Below are positions 12,401 through 20,047 of a stretch of DNA of 64,000 nucleotides, piece after piece. The stretch is from NCBI GenBank assembly GCA_024516035.1, contig CM044957.1:1632613-1696612 (forward strand), read 5' to 3'. Positions within the stretch are counted from its first letter, which is position 1. Each line of letters starts with the position of its first letter. Origin of the DNA: Bactericera cockerelli. Its lineage: Eukaryota; Arthropoda; Insecta; Hemiptera; Triozidae. The notes beneath the pieces are model-generated. The model had not been told where the DNA came from. It saw only the letters and a list, made by a program, of their open reading frames with translations, and searched no databases. The position numbers and the translations under genes are program-made.

Positions 12401-15400
12401 TTTGGATAGCTGTGAATTTCAATGGATGAAAGAGACAAAAAATTCACGGCGTTATCTGGGTTAAAGGAACAGAAGGAAAAATGTTTTCTTATATTTTAAT
12501 TAAAATCGAACTTATTATTTTCAGCCCGACTCAGGGAATTCCTTGAACAGCCATCAGCTACCGTCCCCAGGTGAGTCTATGAAAGAAGAAGAAGGGTTGG
12601 GTGGAAGAGATTGCCATAGGCAATAACCCCGCCCTTTGGTTAGGACATACGGGGTCCGCCAAAAAAAAGGAGCCACTCGAAATATCAAGAGAACTGATTA
12701 AAATTTTAAAAAATGCTAAAACTCGTGTACCATTATATTGAGTGGGAAACCTTTACTACTAGTTTTTGATTTTTTATCATTACTAGGGGCTGCCCCAGGG
12801 GAGTTAACTTTCGAATCTTAAATGGAACCACCCTATTTGTAATAAATTTATGAAAACTAGTTGACATTAAAAGTATTTTAAGACAAGTTTGAGATTTTTA
12901 TTGAAAACAGGGTCGAATATTCTACATTTGATTTCACAGCTTTCAGATTTTTAAAGAAAATAATTGTATTTTTGTTAAAAAAAAAATTAAATACATGTTT
13001 TCCATTTGAAAGAATTGATTTTCATGCCCTTTTGATACCATTAGCTTTACCAGGGGAGGGGTCAATTTTTTTTTTTAATGGTGTAAAAACCATCATTTTT
13101 CGAGTATAATTTGTGCTAAATAAACGCAATTGCATATGTCCTAAATTACATGTGTCCTACATTACATGTCCTAAATTACATTTGCCCTGTTAATAATAAT
13201 AACGATATGTACGTCAGGTTCCCTAGAGGGGGGCAAGCAGGACGGGGATGCACTGAGAGACACCCCTGCCATGCGGCGCTGCCTCAGCATCATGCAGACA
13301 CAGCGGGAGATAGACCCGCCGGTCATGATAGCGCTCAAGACCATTGTGGATCAGGTATGCAACATATTATTATTATAGTATGCTTTATTAGGTAAGACAA
13401 AAATATACACAGTAAAATATAATGAAATTAAAAAGAAAAATTAAATAGATTGAACAAAAAAACAAGAACAAAAAAAATGATGAAGCTAATGTCCTACCTA
13501 AAGGGCGGGGTTATTGCCTGTGGCAATCTCTTCCATCCAACCCAACATACGAGGGGGGACCCAAAAGTAACGGGAATTAGGTGGTGGGGGGAATACGGAC
13601 GGGGGGATCGGGTTCTCCAGTGATTCTTTTCCAAGCGGCTACTCTTAGAAGTAAGTGTGCAAAGTTCATTTGATGTAAGTGCATTCGTTCGTCCGTGAGA
13701 ATTTTTCTAGTGAAACGACTTTTTTCGTTTCGGCGAAAACGTGAAGTGGCTTCAAGAACGGACAAAAACATTGAACAAATCGACACTCTTGTCCGTGAAG
13801 ACCTTGCAGAACCATCGATCAACTTTATGAAATGTCTGGATAGTCATGGAGTTCAATTCAGAGGATTTTAACTGAAGATTTGATCATGAAGGGGATTGCA
13901 GCCAAATTTGTTCCTCGCCTCCTCTCCGACGATCAAAACAAGGAGCGTTGAGACTTCAGGCCTGTCTGGAGCTGAAAAATCAGTTGGATGAAGACCCAGA
14001 TTTTTTTCTCAAGGTTATAACTGGCGATGAATCATGGCGCTACGGCTATGACACCGAAATTTTTACAGCCGCTCGTTGCTCGCCGCACTCAGCCATTTCA
14101 CGGTGCCATTTCACTTTTTCGCCGAAACGGAAAAAGTCGTTTCACTAGAAAAATTCTCACGGACGAACGAATGCACTCACAGCAAATGAACTTTGCACAC
14201 TTACTTGGGAGAGTAGCCGCTTGGAAAAGAATCACTGGAGAACCCGATCCCCCCCTCCGTGTTCCCCCTACCACCTAATTCCCGTTACTTTTGGGTCCCC
14301 CCTCGTACAGTGTGTTCAGTGTTCATAAAAGGAACAGCTGAACAACTTTTTTTATCATGTTGCGTTAAACGTCACTTTCAACTGCATGGTCATATCACGA
14401 CGGGGGTCTTTCCCTCCATTCACAGGGAACTCACAAACCTCCTACTCACATTAACCCAGCCTGGGTTGGGCCGGAACTTTGCTTAAATTCGGTGATCCTA
14501 CGAGAACCGGTGTATTCAACGCGCCATCGATGCTGGCGAAAATAATTTAATATTAATTAATTATCTCAGCGGTCTCAGTCAGTGTGACTGATTGTGTCTA
14601 AGAATTTGGAAAATGTGTTTTAATTTTAAGTTTTTTTTCTTCTCGATTGTAATGTATTCTTAAACAAATTTCTCGCCCATCATAGGGGAGCCATACTAAT
14701 GGTTGGACAGGCTACAACACAGACCGCAAGCGTCTGCAGTAGCTCCTGTTCCATGGCTACGAAAAAAAAGCTGTGAAACTATCTTTTTTTTTTTTTTTTT
14801 TTTTTTTTAAAGGCTGTGAAACTCTCATCTTTTTTTTTTTTTTTTTAAAGGCTGTGAAACTCTCATCTTTTTTTTTTTAAATGCTGTGAAACTCATCTTT
14901 TTTTTTTTTTTTTTTTTTAAAAAAAGGCTGTGAAAGTCTCATCTTTTTTTTTTTAACTATTCTTTCTATGTAAATATCTCCCCCTTGTCCAGATGTCGTG
15001 GTTCCGGGAGAGCTGGCACGAGCAGGTGCTGACTCAGGTGCGCATGGCTCTGGCCAAGTGCCACGGGCTGGCCTTTGAGAAGAGGGACCAGGGGAGGGGC
15101 GCCAGCATCACCGTGCACACCTTCAACTTCCTCACCAAGCTCATCTCCACCTTCGGCATAGGCGTGGGTGAGTGGTTCATAGGCGTGGGTGAGTGTTTCA
15201 GAATTCAGAGGCGTGGGTGAGTGTTTCAGAATTCAGAGGCGTGGGTGAGTGGTTCAGAATTCATAGGCGTGGGTGAGTGGTTCAGAATTCAGAGGCGTGG
15301 GTGAGTGGTTCAGAATTCAGAGGCGTGGGTGAGTGGTTCACAAATCAGAGGCGTGGGTGAGTGGTTCACAATTCAGAGGCGTGGGTGAGTGGTTCACAAT

Positions 15401-18400
15401 TCAGAGGCGTGGGTGAGTGGTTCACAATTCAGAGGCGTGGGTGAGTGGTTCAGAATTCAGAGGCGTGGGTGAGTGGTTCAGAATTCAGAGGCGTGGGTGA
15501 GTGGTTCACAATTCAGAGGCGTGGATGAGTGGTTCAGAATTCAGAGGCGTGGGTGAGTGGTTCAGAATTCAGAGGCGTGGGTGAGTGGTTCATAGGCGTG
15601 GGTGAGTGGTTCAGAATTCAGAGGCGTGGGTGAGTGGTTCACAATTCAGAGGCGTGGGTGAGTGGTTCACAATTCAGAGGCGTGGGTGAGTGGTTCAGAA
15701 TTCAGAGGCGTGGGTGAGTGGTTCATAGGCGTGGGTGAGTGGTTCACAATTCAGAGGCGTGGGTGAGTGGTTCAGAGGCGTGGGTGAGTGGTTCAGAATT
15801 CAGAGGCGTGGGTGAGTGGTTCAGAATTCAGAGGCGTGGGTGAGTGGTTCAGAATTCATAGGCGTGGGTGAGTGGTTCAGAATTCAGAGGCGTGGGTGAG
15901 TGGTTCACAATTCAGAGGCGTGGGTGAGTGGTTCAGAATTCAGAGGCGTGGGTGAGTGGTTCACAATTCAGAGGCGTGGGTGAGTGGTTCACAATTCAGA
16001 GGCGTGGGTGAGTGGTTCAGAATTCAGAGGCGTGGGTGAGTGGTTCAGAATTCAGAGGCGTGGGTGAGTGGTTCAGAATTCAGAGGCGTGGGTGAGTGGT
16101 TCATAGGCGTGGGTGAGTGGTTCAGAATTCATAGGCGTGGGTGAGTGGTTCAGAATTCAGAGGCGTGGGTGAGTGGTTCACAATTCAGAGGCGTGGGTGA
16201 GTGGTTCAGAATTCAGAGGCGTGGGTGAGTGGTTCACAATTCAGAGGCGTGGGTGAGTGGTTCAGAATTCAGAGGCGTGGGTGAGTGGTTCAGAATTCAT
16301 AGGCGTGGGTGAGTGGTTCAGAATTCAGAGGCGTGGGTGAGTGGTTCACAATTCAGAGGCGTGGGTGAGTGGTTCAGAATTCAGAGGCGTGGGTGAGTGG
16401 TTCACAATTCAGAGGCGTGGGTGAGTGGTTCACAATTCAGAGGCGTGGGTGAGTGGTTCAGAATTCAGAGGCGTGGGTGAGTGGTTCACAATTCAGAGGC
16501 GTGGATGAGTGGTTCAGAATTCAGAGGCGTGGGTGAGTGGTTCAGAATTCAGAGGCGTGGGTGAGTGGTTCACAATTCAGAGGCGTGGGTGAGTGGTTCA
16601 CAATTCAGAGGCGTGGGTGAGTGGTTCAGAATTCAGAGGCGTGGGTGAGTGGTTCACAATTCAGAGGCGTGGGTGAGTGGTTCAGAATTCAGAGGCGTGG
16701 GTGAGTGGTTTAGAATTCAGAGGCGTGGGTGAGTGGTTCAAAATTCAGAGGCGTGGGTGAGTGGTTCAGAATTCAGAGGCGTGGGTGAGTGGTTCAGAAT
16801 TCAGAGGCGTGGGTGAGTGGTTCAGAATTCAGAGGCGTGGGTGAGTGGTTTAGAATTCATAGGCGTGGGTGAGTGTTTTCAGAATTCAGAGGCGTGGGTG
16901 AGTGGTTCAGAATTCAGAGGCGTGGGTGAGTGTTTCAGAATTCAGAGGCGTGGGTGAGTGTTTCAGAATTCAGAGGCGTGGGTGAGTGTTTCAGAATTCA
17001 TAGGCGTGGGTGAGTGGTTCAGAATTCAGAGGCGTGGGTGAGTGGTTCAGAATTCAGAGGCGTGGGTGAGTGGTTCAGAATTCAGAGGCGTGGGTGAGTG
17101 TTTCAAAATTCAGAGGCGTGGGTGAGTGTTTCAGAATTCAGAGGCGTGGGTGAGTGTTTCAAAATTCAGAGGCGTGGGTGAGTGGTTCAGAATTCAGAGG
17201 CGTGGGTGAGTGTTTCAGAATTCAGAGGCGTGGGTGAGTGTTTCAGAATTCAGAGGCGTGGGTGAGTGGTTCAGAAGCATAGGCGTGGGTGAGTGGTTCA
17301 GAATTCAGTGTAATAGTTCAAGAAGGCGTGGGTGAGTGGTTCAGAATTCAGTGTAATAGTTCAAGAAGGCGTGGGTGAGTGGTTCACAATTCAGTGTAAT
17401 AGTTCAAGAAGGCGTGGGTGAGTGGTTCAGAATTCAGTGTAATAGTTCAAGAAGGCGTGGGTGAGTGGTTCACAATTCAGTGTAATAGTTCAAGAAGGCG
17501 TGGGTGAGTGGTTCAGAATTCAGTGTAATAGTTCAAGAAGGCGTGGGTGAGTGGTTCAGAATTCAGTGTAATAGTTCAAGAAGGCGTGGGTGAGTGGTTC
17601 AGAATTCAGTGTAATAGTTCAAGAAGGCGTGGGTGAGTGGTTCAGAATTCAGTGTAATAGTTCAAGAAGGCGTGGGTGAGTGGTTCAGAATTCAGTGTAA
17701 TAGTTCAAGAAGGCGTGGGTGAGTGGTTCAGAATTCAGTGTAATAGTTCAAGAAGGCGTGGGTGAGTGGTTCACAATTCAGTGTAATAGTTCAAGACGTA
17801 GCCATCGAAACCCTGTTGCATCACCACAATGACTTAGGAGGGACTGTCGAAGGCATTATCACCACCCCTGATCAGGCCTTGCATGCAAGCCTCCACTCGG
17901 CTAAGTTAATACCCATTCAATTCTCATTTCTCTAAGAGAAGCTCCAGTCCAATATTTTTTGTTTTAACCAGCATGCTAGGGGGAGAGTGATGGTCTCTAG
18001 CCAAGTTCATTTGGTTCGATGTGAACCACATTATATTATCTGCGATCAACCATTTAACCCTTGGGAAACCACAAGCTCTCCTGGCTTGTTAGATTTTGCT
18101 GAACTGTTCTCTGTTTATAGTCCTCAAGTCTTCTCCTTATACAACGTCCCCTAGCCAGTCGTTACGAGACTGGGCACATGCGTTATCTTCCTAATATTCA
18201 ATCATCTCTCGCGTTCCCCTTACAGAAAGCGCAACATCAGAGAAGACGCGCGCCACTAGCGCAGGCTCCGAGAGCCTGGCAAAGCGCGCGCTACAGAGCA
18301 TGCAGGACCCTGCGTTCCAGCGCATGAAGCAGCAGTTCAGCCGAGACTTCGAGTTCCGGGCGCCGGGCGCGCGCAAGCTGCACCACCTGATAGCCACCCT

Positions 18401-19567
18401 GCGCAAGTGGGAGAAGATCCTGGAGGCGAAGAACCGGCGCGCGCCGCGCTGCTTCCTCCTGGAGGAGAACTGCCGCTACCTGAGCAACTTCACCCTGCAG
18501 ACGGCGGAGATAGAGCTGCCCGGGGAGCACCTGGCCCCGCGCCACTGCCACGCCTACGTCTGCATCGCGCGCTTCCTGCCTCGCGTCCACATCGTGGAGA
18601 AGCACCACCGCGCCGCACGGCGCCTCTCCATCCGGGGCCACAACGGCAGGGTCTACCCCTACCTGGTGATGAGCGACGCGGGGCTGATAGACAGCGGCCG
18701 CCGGGAGGAGCGGCTGCTGCAGCTGCTGCGCATGCTCAACCACTACCTGGCCAAGCAGAAGGAGACGGCCAAGCGCGGCCTCCACTTCACCGTGCCGCGC
18801 GTCGTGCCTGTCTCGGCCGAGTTCCGCCTGGTGGAGGATAACCCCTCCTCCCTCTCCCTGCGCGACATCTACGCGTCCGGCGTGCCAGACGCGGAGGCGC
18901 CCGTGCGGCGCTACTACGAGGCCGCGCCCCAGCCGCCCCTGCGGGAGCTCTACGAGGACATCCAGCGCCGCCTGGTGCCCAAGGACTTGCTGGCGGGGTG
19001 GGCGGCCGCCACCTTCCACTCCGCCACTGACTACTGGAGCTTCCGCCAGCGCACCGCCCTGCAGCTCGCCCTGGCCTGCTTCGCCCAGTACGTGTTCCAC
19101 CTGAGCCGCCTGGCCCCCGACATGATGTACCTGCACCAGGACACGGGCCGCCTCAACGTGTCCTACTTCAAGTTTGACCTGGACGCCGCCGGGCGCCTGG
19201 GCGGTCACCAGCCGGTGCCATTCCGGCTTACGCCCAACCTCGCCCACTTCCTCACCGGGCTGGGGGTGGAGGGGGGTGTGCGGGCGAGCGTGGTGGCGGC
19301 GGCGCGCTGTCTGGCGCAACCCAACTACCAGGTGGCGGCTCTGCTCAAGGCCATCCTACGAGACGAGATGATCGCGTGCCAGAGGAAGGGGGAGAGGAGG
19401 AGGAGGGGGGGGAGGTCACCATCTCCATGGTAACGCACGCCGTGGCGGCCATCCGGGCCAGGCTAGACATAGCAGGGCAGGACGACAAGGTCAGTGACCT
19501 CCTGCGCGTGGCGCAGTGTCCTGACCAGCTTAGCAGGATGGACCCGTGCTGGATGCCTTGGCTCTAG
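401..19567 (+). CDS. TRRAP / Nipped-A, C-terminal eight exons
   Basis: TRRAP is the very large PIKK-family pseudokinase scaffold that lets transcription activators recruit the SAGA and NuA4/Tip60 histone acetyltransferase complexes in the nucleus. Eight exons are visible: 401-497, 7599-7810, 9832-10013, 11648-11758, 12525-12570, 13218-13354, 14993-15167 and 18226-19567. Exon phases join cleanly and give about 767 residues. The order is FAT-domain helices (for example VKAWALWGDYMEAQF, TCFLHACRHQNEPKSRKYLAK, VYPQAVYLPIRT), then the PI3K-like pseudokinase in the last exon (ARRLSIRGHNGRVYPYLVM, RLVEDNPSSLSL), then a FATC tail ending MDPCWMPWL. The N-terminal bulk lies outside the window. Two exons (9832-10013 and 18226-19567) each lack one base in a C or G run. 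Adding one base to each makes the summed length 2304, a multiple of three. The call is by family recognition and is very secure. Confidence 0.93.
491..2307. repeat. 28-bp minisatellite copying the TRRAP 5' splice site
   Basis: The unit is caaataggtaaggcaccctc followed by agaacaag (28 bp), with about 65 copies. The first unit is the real exon end CAAATAG|GTAAGG, so every unit carries a consensus-like donor. Variants (ggtacc, ggcgcc, agcagcc and a 26-bp form reading caaaaggtaagg) recur at intervals between 1560 and 2210. That pattern is a higher-order structure left by block duplications. The array continues at 6759-7004 beyond the Ty3/gypsy insertion. Confidence 0.95.
2308..2436 (+). repeat. 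5' LTR
   Basis: This is a short 129-bp LTR beginning TGTTGGTATT and ending TTAAAATA. It holds AATAAA at 2409-2414 as a likely polyadenylation signal, and three direct copies of a cagtagtcattc-like segment at about 2365-2405. Confidence 0.9.
2525..6262 (+). CDS. Ty3/gypsy Gag-Pol polyprotein (3' end frameshifted)
   Basis: A single 1245-residue Gag-Pol frame encodes replication and integration of the retrotransposon. Gag occupies about residues 1-245. Two zinc knuckles start at residue 247 (CNFC...H...C and CNYCHKTGHFASVC). The aspartic protease motif is DTGAS at 336-340. The reverse transcriptase catalytic motif is LADD at 622-625. RNase H starts around TDSSS at 776. Integrase has an HHCC region (HSGHLG, then C-X2-C) and a catalytic triad D1076, D1133, E1169, with the expected 35-residue D-E spacing. 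Gag and Pol are fused without a frameshift. The frame ends early at 6262. The expected downstream coding sequence continues in another frame from about 6217, so a one-base-type shift lies between roughly 6100 and 6217. Confidence 0.92.
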   Translation: MIMDKLDEKVKEMVKTLVEQQMKTLKQNLVEENQPDRDSKLRVTSVRNVPVPSVLSLEGNMKENIHHFQRMFNNYAVSSGLNKEEMNVQVSVMMTIIGDEASKMIYKLIEDPEKQTVENIIKSLEQKLCQEVNVRYERYIFNCIKQEDNENYREYFMNLKSKVKLCEYKQMEEELLLDKITCSIKDINMREKLWLKKNMNLNDAMQMCIGSEEMKQQISCMQDVTNNINKVYTKNNKKYVKQENKKCNFCGNNWHSDLKMCPAKEKECNYCHKTGHFASVCRKKLSVKQIEYYENGKESDQDEILKIENTSKNGVFTTLQVINDQSQVCDVKCQLDTGASCNIIGEKNLLKIINKTKVLLKPCYTILRAFGGTQIKPRGIYALKIRRLNKIFCLDFIVVEYEHCPLLSAQACDELKLISYCNKVKEQESKPLDSNIPMSTANIMKKYSHVFEGLGKIKGEVDLELTNEVVPVRQAPRRIPVALKDELRKELDDMVQQGIIIEEEGYTDWISNLTMVKKNGKLRICLDPSNLNTALKDAKQQLPTLDEILPELNNAKVFSTMDAKKGFWMIQLSEKSSKMTAFWTPFAKYRYLRLPFGISTAMEIFQKKMLEITNRLRGIHVLADDILIVGYGNTHQEAQKDHDKNLENLFVKLDKANVKLNKEKTKLCKNEIKFYGHILSENGVKPDESKVSAILNMPKPTCKEDLFRFLGMVTYLSRYIKNLSDISETLRKITHQDEMFVWKNEQEECFKNIKKNIANATLLKYYDPIKPVTIQTDSSSFAMGCALIQDNVPVAYASKTLTETQRNYAQIEKEMLAIVFACNRFDQYICGRSNVTIETDHSPLVSIFKKPLLKSPKRLQNMILSLQRYNIIVKYKSGKTMYLADTLSRAPESMSNQEKQIDIYEINTVMFDQVHVLDELNTGIYYTDDRSVKISDQSIEKIIAETMKDGQLKKLKEQILRGWPENKNQVSEDLKCYWNFRMDLVIENGVVLKNNQILIPISLRQEFLKKIHSGHLGIEATKKLAKEAVFWPNMLSEIEDTVKGCETCAKFGENQKRLEMMSHDVAKYPFEKISMDVFEINIKGKQRKFLVTVDHYSDFFEIDEIHDLTPKTTVLMCKRNFSRYGIPEKVITDNATNFTGSEFKMFSKEWEFEHITSSPYYPQSNGKAEASVKIIKKMIKKSIEENEDFYKMLLVFRNTPNKTNMSPAKRMMCRWLRCQIPNWNKYQEMITLKNVKKKSMKIETE
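6217..6591 (+). pseudogene. Displaced C-terminal end of the Ty3/gypsy integrase
   Basis: This is a frame +1 continuation of Pol. It is a basic and acidic tail containing an SH3-like stretch (GEQVWYKKKIEDEKWERGKV), as in the C-terminal domain of gypsy integrases, and it ends SRYGDFVMH. It is separated from the main frame by a frameshift. Either the copy is defective or a base is missing in the assembly. Confidence 0.75.
6630..6758 (+). repeat. 3' LTR
   Basis: The 3' LTR has the same 129-bp length as the 5' LTR and one mismatch to it. It is preceded by the polypurine tract at about 6611-6629 and followed by the ggtaa target duplicate. Confidence 0.9.
6759..7004. repeat. Distal part of the TRRAP donor minisatellite
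   Basis: About nine more 28-bp units of the array that starts at 491, separated from it by the retrotransposon. Two units read aagtaaatagg instead of aagcaaatagg. Confidence 0.93.
7005..7598. other. Rest of TRRAP intron: SINE and short tandem repeat
   Basis: Positions 7084-7290 hold a tRNA-headed SINE (box B ggttcgaatcc at about 7158) in plus orientation. Positions 7313-7437 hold five copies of a unit of about 25 bp (cagagtatyggaagtacaaa). A pyrimidine-rich tract then leads to the acceptor ttccag at 7593-7598. Confidence 0.7.
7599..7810 (+). CDS. TRRAP exon 2 of 8 visible (FAT domain)
   Basis: The first two bases complete a Gly codon. The exon then reads RSNEANKAFCQAVETHDVLV, KAWALWGDYMEAQF and so on to SRKYLAK. 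The acceptor is TTCCAG and the donor is AAG|GTGAGC. The exon is far richer in GC than the flanking introns. Confidence 0.92.
7811..8742. other. TRRAP intron with LINE tail, SINE and RT fragment
   Basis: Positions 7870-8200 are a composite dispersed repeat: a cgacgt-bearing segment, then a LINE-like 3' end (ttgggtggaagagattgcca, ending in AATAAA-rich DNA). Positions 8345-8500 are a tRNA-headed SINE (tagcttgagcgataaggcag, ggttcaagtcccgg). Positions about 8593-8720 encode a broken LINE reverse-transcriptase piece. No gene of the host is seen. Confidence 0.65.
8593..8720 (+). pseudogene. LINE reverse transcriptase fragment
   Basis: The translation VDLSEAFDRFNHQLLLNKLH, then GYGLVGTLHSWFAR and a stop, is the FSKAFDxVDH region typical of Jockey/CR1-like non-LTR reverse transcriptases. 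It is interrupted by stop codons and runs straight into the acceptor minisatellite. Confidence 0.7.
8743..9831. repeat. 55-bp minisatellite copying a TRRAP 3' splice site
   Basis: The unit has a pyrimidine tract and acceptor (ctattctcag|gtgttctggctgc) followed by aaacctccttacttac. There are about 19 copies, then the genuine acceptor with GTGTTCTGGCTGCTCACG. Each unit therefore duplicates the polypyrimidine tract, the AG and the first 13 exon bases. Variants such as ggtgctctgg and cacacttctatt are interspersed, showing real divergence between copies. Confidence 0.95.
9832..10013 (+). CDS. TRRAP exon 3 of 8 visible, one base short
   Basis: It starts VFWLLTFDSGKGGDAHGPTL and must end MPPIQWLSWIPQLLTCL...DLLTQ, which is in a different frame. 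The switch lies at the C run near 9897-9900 (gaccccctgg expected, gacccctgg present). The exon is 182 bp, but 183 is needed to keep phase with both neighbours. Either an assembly deletion or a damaging mutation is possible; the first is favoured. Confidence 0.88.
10014..11647. other. TRRAP intron with dispersed repeats and 37-bp array
   Basis: Positions 10565-10760 match a dispersed repeat also seen at 17985-18125 (tggcttgttag, ctctgtttatagtcctc). Positions 10850-11620 hold a tandem array that ends shortly before the acceptor ccctcag at 11641-11647. No coding sequence is seen. Confidence 0.65.
10850..11620. repeat. 37-bp minisatellite near a TRRAP acceptor
   Basis: The unit is cctaggtgtgttctatcttg followed by ttccaatatacttacag, with about 20 copies. 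Each unit ends in a pyrimidine-containing ACTTACAG that resembles a 3' splice site. Unlike the other arrays it does not contain bases of the neighbouring exon. Confidence 0.93.
11648..11758 (+). CDS. TRRAP exon 4 of 8 visible (FAT domain)
   Basis: This exon of 37 codons reads VSRVYPQAVYLPIRTMYNTL, then KIEQRARLKISEQNGKP, in phase 0. The acceptor is CCCTCAG and the donor is CCT|GTGAGT. Confidence 0.9.
11858..12058 (+). mobile_element. tRNA-headed SINE (family B)
   Basis: The head reads gtcccggtagctcagtggta with box B ggttcgaaacc, and the body contains ccacataataatacgtc and a gattattattatt tail. It sits inside an older minus-strand SINE. A relative is at 58707-59080. Confidence 0.7.
12225..12464. 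mobile_element. piggyBac-type MITE
   Basis: A 240-bp segment is bounded by TTAA on both sides with inverted ends CCCAGAT and ATCTGGG. This is the target-site and end pattern of piggyBac-family non-autonomous elements. A second copy is at 46547-46795. Confidence 0.75.
12525..12570 (+). CDS. TRRAP exon 5 of 8 visible
   Basis: This 46-bp exon reads PDSGNSLNSHQLPSP plus one base. It corresponds to a poorly conserved linker of TRRAP. The acceptor is TTTTCAG and the donor is CAG|GTGAGT. The phase fits both neighbours. Confidence 0.82.
12571..13217. other. TRRAP intron with dispersed repeats
   Basis: Positions 12593-12655 hold a LINE-like 3' end (gttgggtggaagagattgcc). Positions 12650-12790 match, in inverted orientation, a repeat at about 28460-28605 that also contains a gagtggctcctt-like segment. 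Nothing coding is seen. Confidence 0.6.
13218..13354 (+). CDS. TRRAP exon 6 of 8 visible (FAT domain)
   Basis: Reads (G)SLEGGKQDGDALRDTPAM, RRCLSIMQTQREIDPPVMIA, then LKTIVDQ. It aligns in position with the segment of TRRAP before the conserved WFRE-WHE motif. Acceptor CGTCAG; donor CAG|GTATGC. Confidence 0.9.
13375..13547 (-). mobile_element. LINE-like 3' end, split by mariner
   Basis: This is the reverse complement of the repeat at 7985-8200 (gggcggggttattgcc, cttccatccaacccaacata). The matching continuation resumes at 14308 after the mariner insertion. Confidence 0.65.
13550..14305. mobile_element. Defective mariner with long inverted arms
   Basis: Flanked by TA at 13548-13549 and 14306-14307. 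The ends begin cgaggggggacccaaaagta and are inverted at the far side. The inverted repeat extends well beyond a normal mariner TIR, to about 190 bp per arm (13550-13745 and 14110-14305). The middle keeps a fragment of mariner transposase (LKNQLDEDPDFF, VITGDESWRYGYDTE) interrupted by stops and deletions, so the copy is not autonomous. It lies inside another dispersed repeat. Confidence 0.85.
13860..14070 (+). pseudogene. Mariner transposase remnant
   Basis: Pieces in shifting frames resemble the mariner helix-turn-helix linker and first catalytic segment: ILTEDLIMKGIAAKFVPRLL, then LELKNQLDEDPDFFLKVITG and DESWRYGYD. The first catalytic Asp is present in GDES. The rest of the DDD domain is missing. 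Confidence 0.78.
14308..14992. other. TRRAP intron: repeat remains and poly-T minisatellite
   Basis: Positions 14308-14490 continue the composite repeat (acagtgtgttca, ttcataaaaggaacagctga, then aactgcatggtcatatcacg). Positions 14700-14760 match 36740-36795 (ctgtagtagctcctgtt-like). Positions 14765-14955 hold five copies of ggctgtgaaactctcatc followed by long T tracts. They end about 35 bp before the next acceptor. Confidence 0.65.
14993..15167 (+). CDS. TRRAP exon 7 of 8 visible (FAT domain)
   Basis: Reads MSWFRESWHEQVLTQVRMAL, AKCHGLAFEKRDQGRG, then ITVHTFNFLTKLISTFGIGV plus one base. This is the conserved WFRENWHEEV-type segment of TRRAP. The acceptor is GTCCAG and the donor is GTGG|GTGAGT. 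The donor is the first unit of an array of more than 2.6 kb. Confidence 0.92.
15161..17797. repeat. 28/42-bp minisatellite copying a second TRRAP 5' splice site
   Basis: The unit is aggcgtgggtgagtggttca followed by gaattcag (28 bp), repeated roughly 75 times to about 17285. It then switches to a 42-bp form with an added tgtaatagttcaag, about 12 times. The first unit is the real exon end GGCGTGG|GTGAGT, so every copy holds a strong donor. Variants include gtggttcaca, a short ttcata form and tgtttca units. Confidence 0.95.
17798..18225. other. TRRAP last intron, 3' part
   Basis: Positions 17985-18125 are a dispersed repeat shared with 10565-10760. The acceptor cccttacag at 18217-18225 precedes the terminal exon. 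Nothing else is recognised. Confidence 0.6.
18226..19567 (+). CDS. TRRAP terminal exon: pseudokinase and FATC, one base short
   Basis: A 1342-bp GC-rich exon. After two bases completing a Glu codon it reads SATSEKTRATSAGSESLAKR and continues through the pseudokinase (VEKHHRAARRLSIRGHNGRV, VEDNPSSLSL, DTGRLNVSYFKFDLD, PVPFRLTPNLAHFLTGLGVE). The frame is open to 19433. The true C-terminus (EVTISMVTHAVAAIRARLDI, then QLSRMDPCWMPWL and TAG at 19565-19567) lies in another frame. The switch is within the G-rich run at about 19386-19413. One missing base accounts for it exactly. The FATC end is a conserved PIKK feature. The kinase-like domain lacks catalytic residues in this family. Confidence 0.93.
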
Positions 19568-19798
19568 AGCTAGACTCGAGTCATGTATGTTATGTATGAG
19601 GTTACTTGTGTCGAATTTTTTTGTTGTTGCTTAACCTCTAATAACACTTAGGTCATCCGAGAAGGGGGTTTTACCCTCCATTCGCAGGAAATCCTGTAAG
19701 AATGAGAGTAAAAAGTTTTTTTTACTGAGGCTAAACTTCAGTGAGTAGCTCAGCATAGCAAAAATTCTAATGATGTACATGATATACCTAAGTAGCTC

Positions 19799-20047
19799 AG
19801 TAGTCACCGTGACAGAGTGGAGTAGCGTGCTTGGTGACTTGGGTTCCAATCCCAGCGGAGTCGGAAATTTTAGACTCTCTACTTTATATGTGACGAGGTC
19901 CACTCATACCTCGGAAGGAAAAGTGATCAGCTGCTTTGATATGAGCAGTGGCGTCATTCAGACAAAATAAGATAATAGCATTGAAGTTAAAAATACAAAA
20001 AAGTATAATAATTCTGTGCTACCCACTAAAATTTTATTGTGATATAA
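19799..20047 (+). mobile_element. tRNA-headed SINE (family C)
   Basis: The head reads gtcaccgtgacagagtgg with box B gggttccaatcc. The body has ccactcatacctcggaagga and gagcagtggcgtcatt, ending ttgtgatataa. The same family occurs at 31279-31432, 31591-31815 (minus) and 62980-63175. Confidence 0.75.

Larger units (their letters stand above)
11759..12524. other. TRRAP intron with nested SINEs and a piggyBac-type MITE
   Basis: Positions 11795-12115 are a minus-strand SINE interrupted by a plus-strand SINE at 11858-12058. Positions 12225-12464 are a TTAA-flanked MITE. Nothing coding is seen. Confidence 0.7.

Noticed and set aside
18291..19319. 342-codon frame antisense to the TRRAP terminal exon
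   Set aside because: It is a shadow of a very GC-rich exon, and the sense frame clearly encodes the TRRAP pseudokinase.
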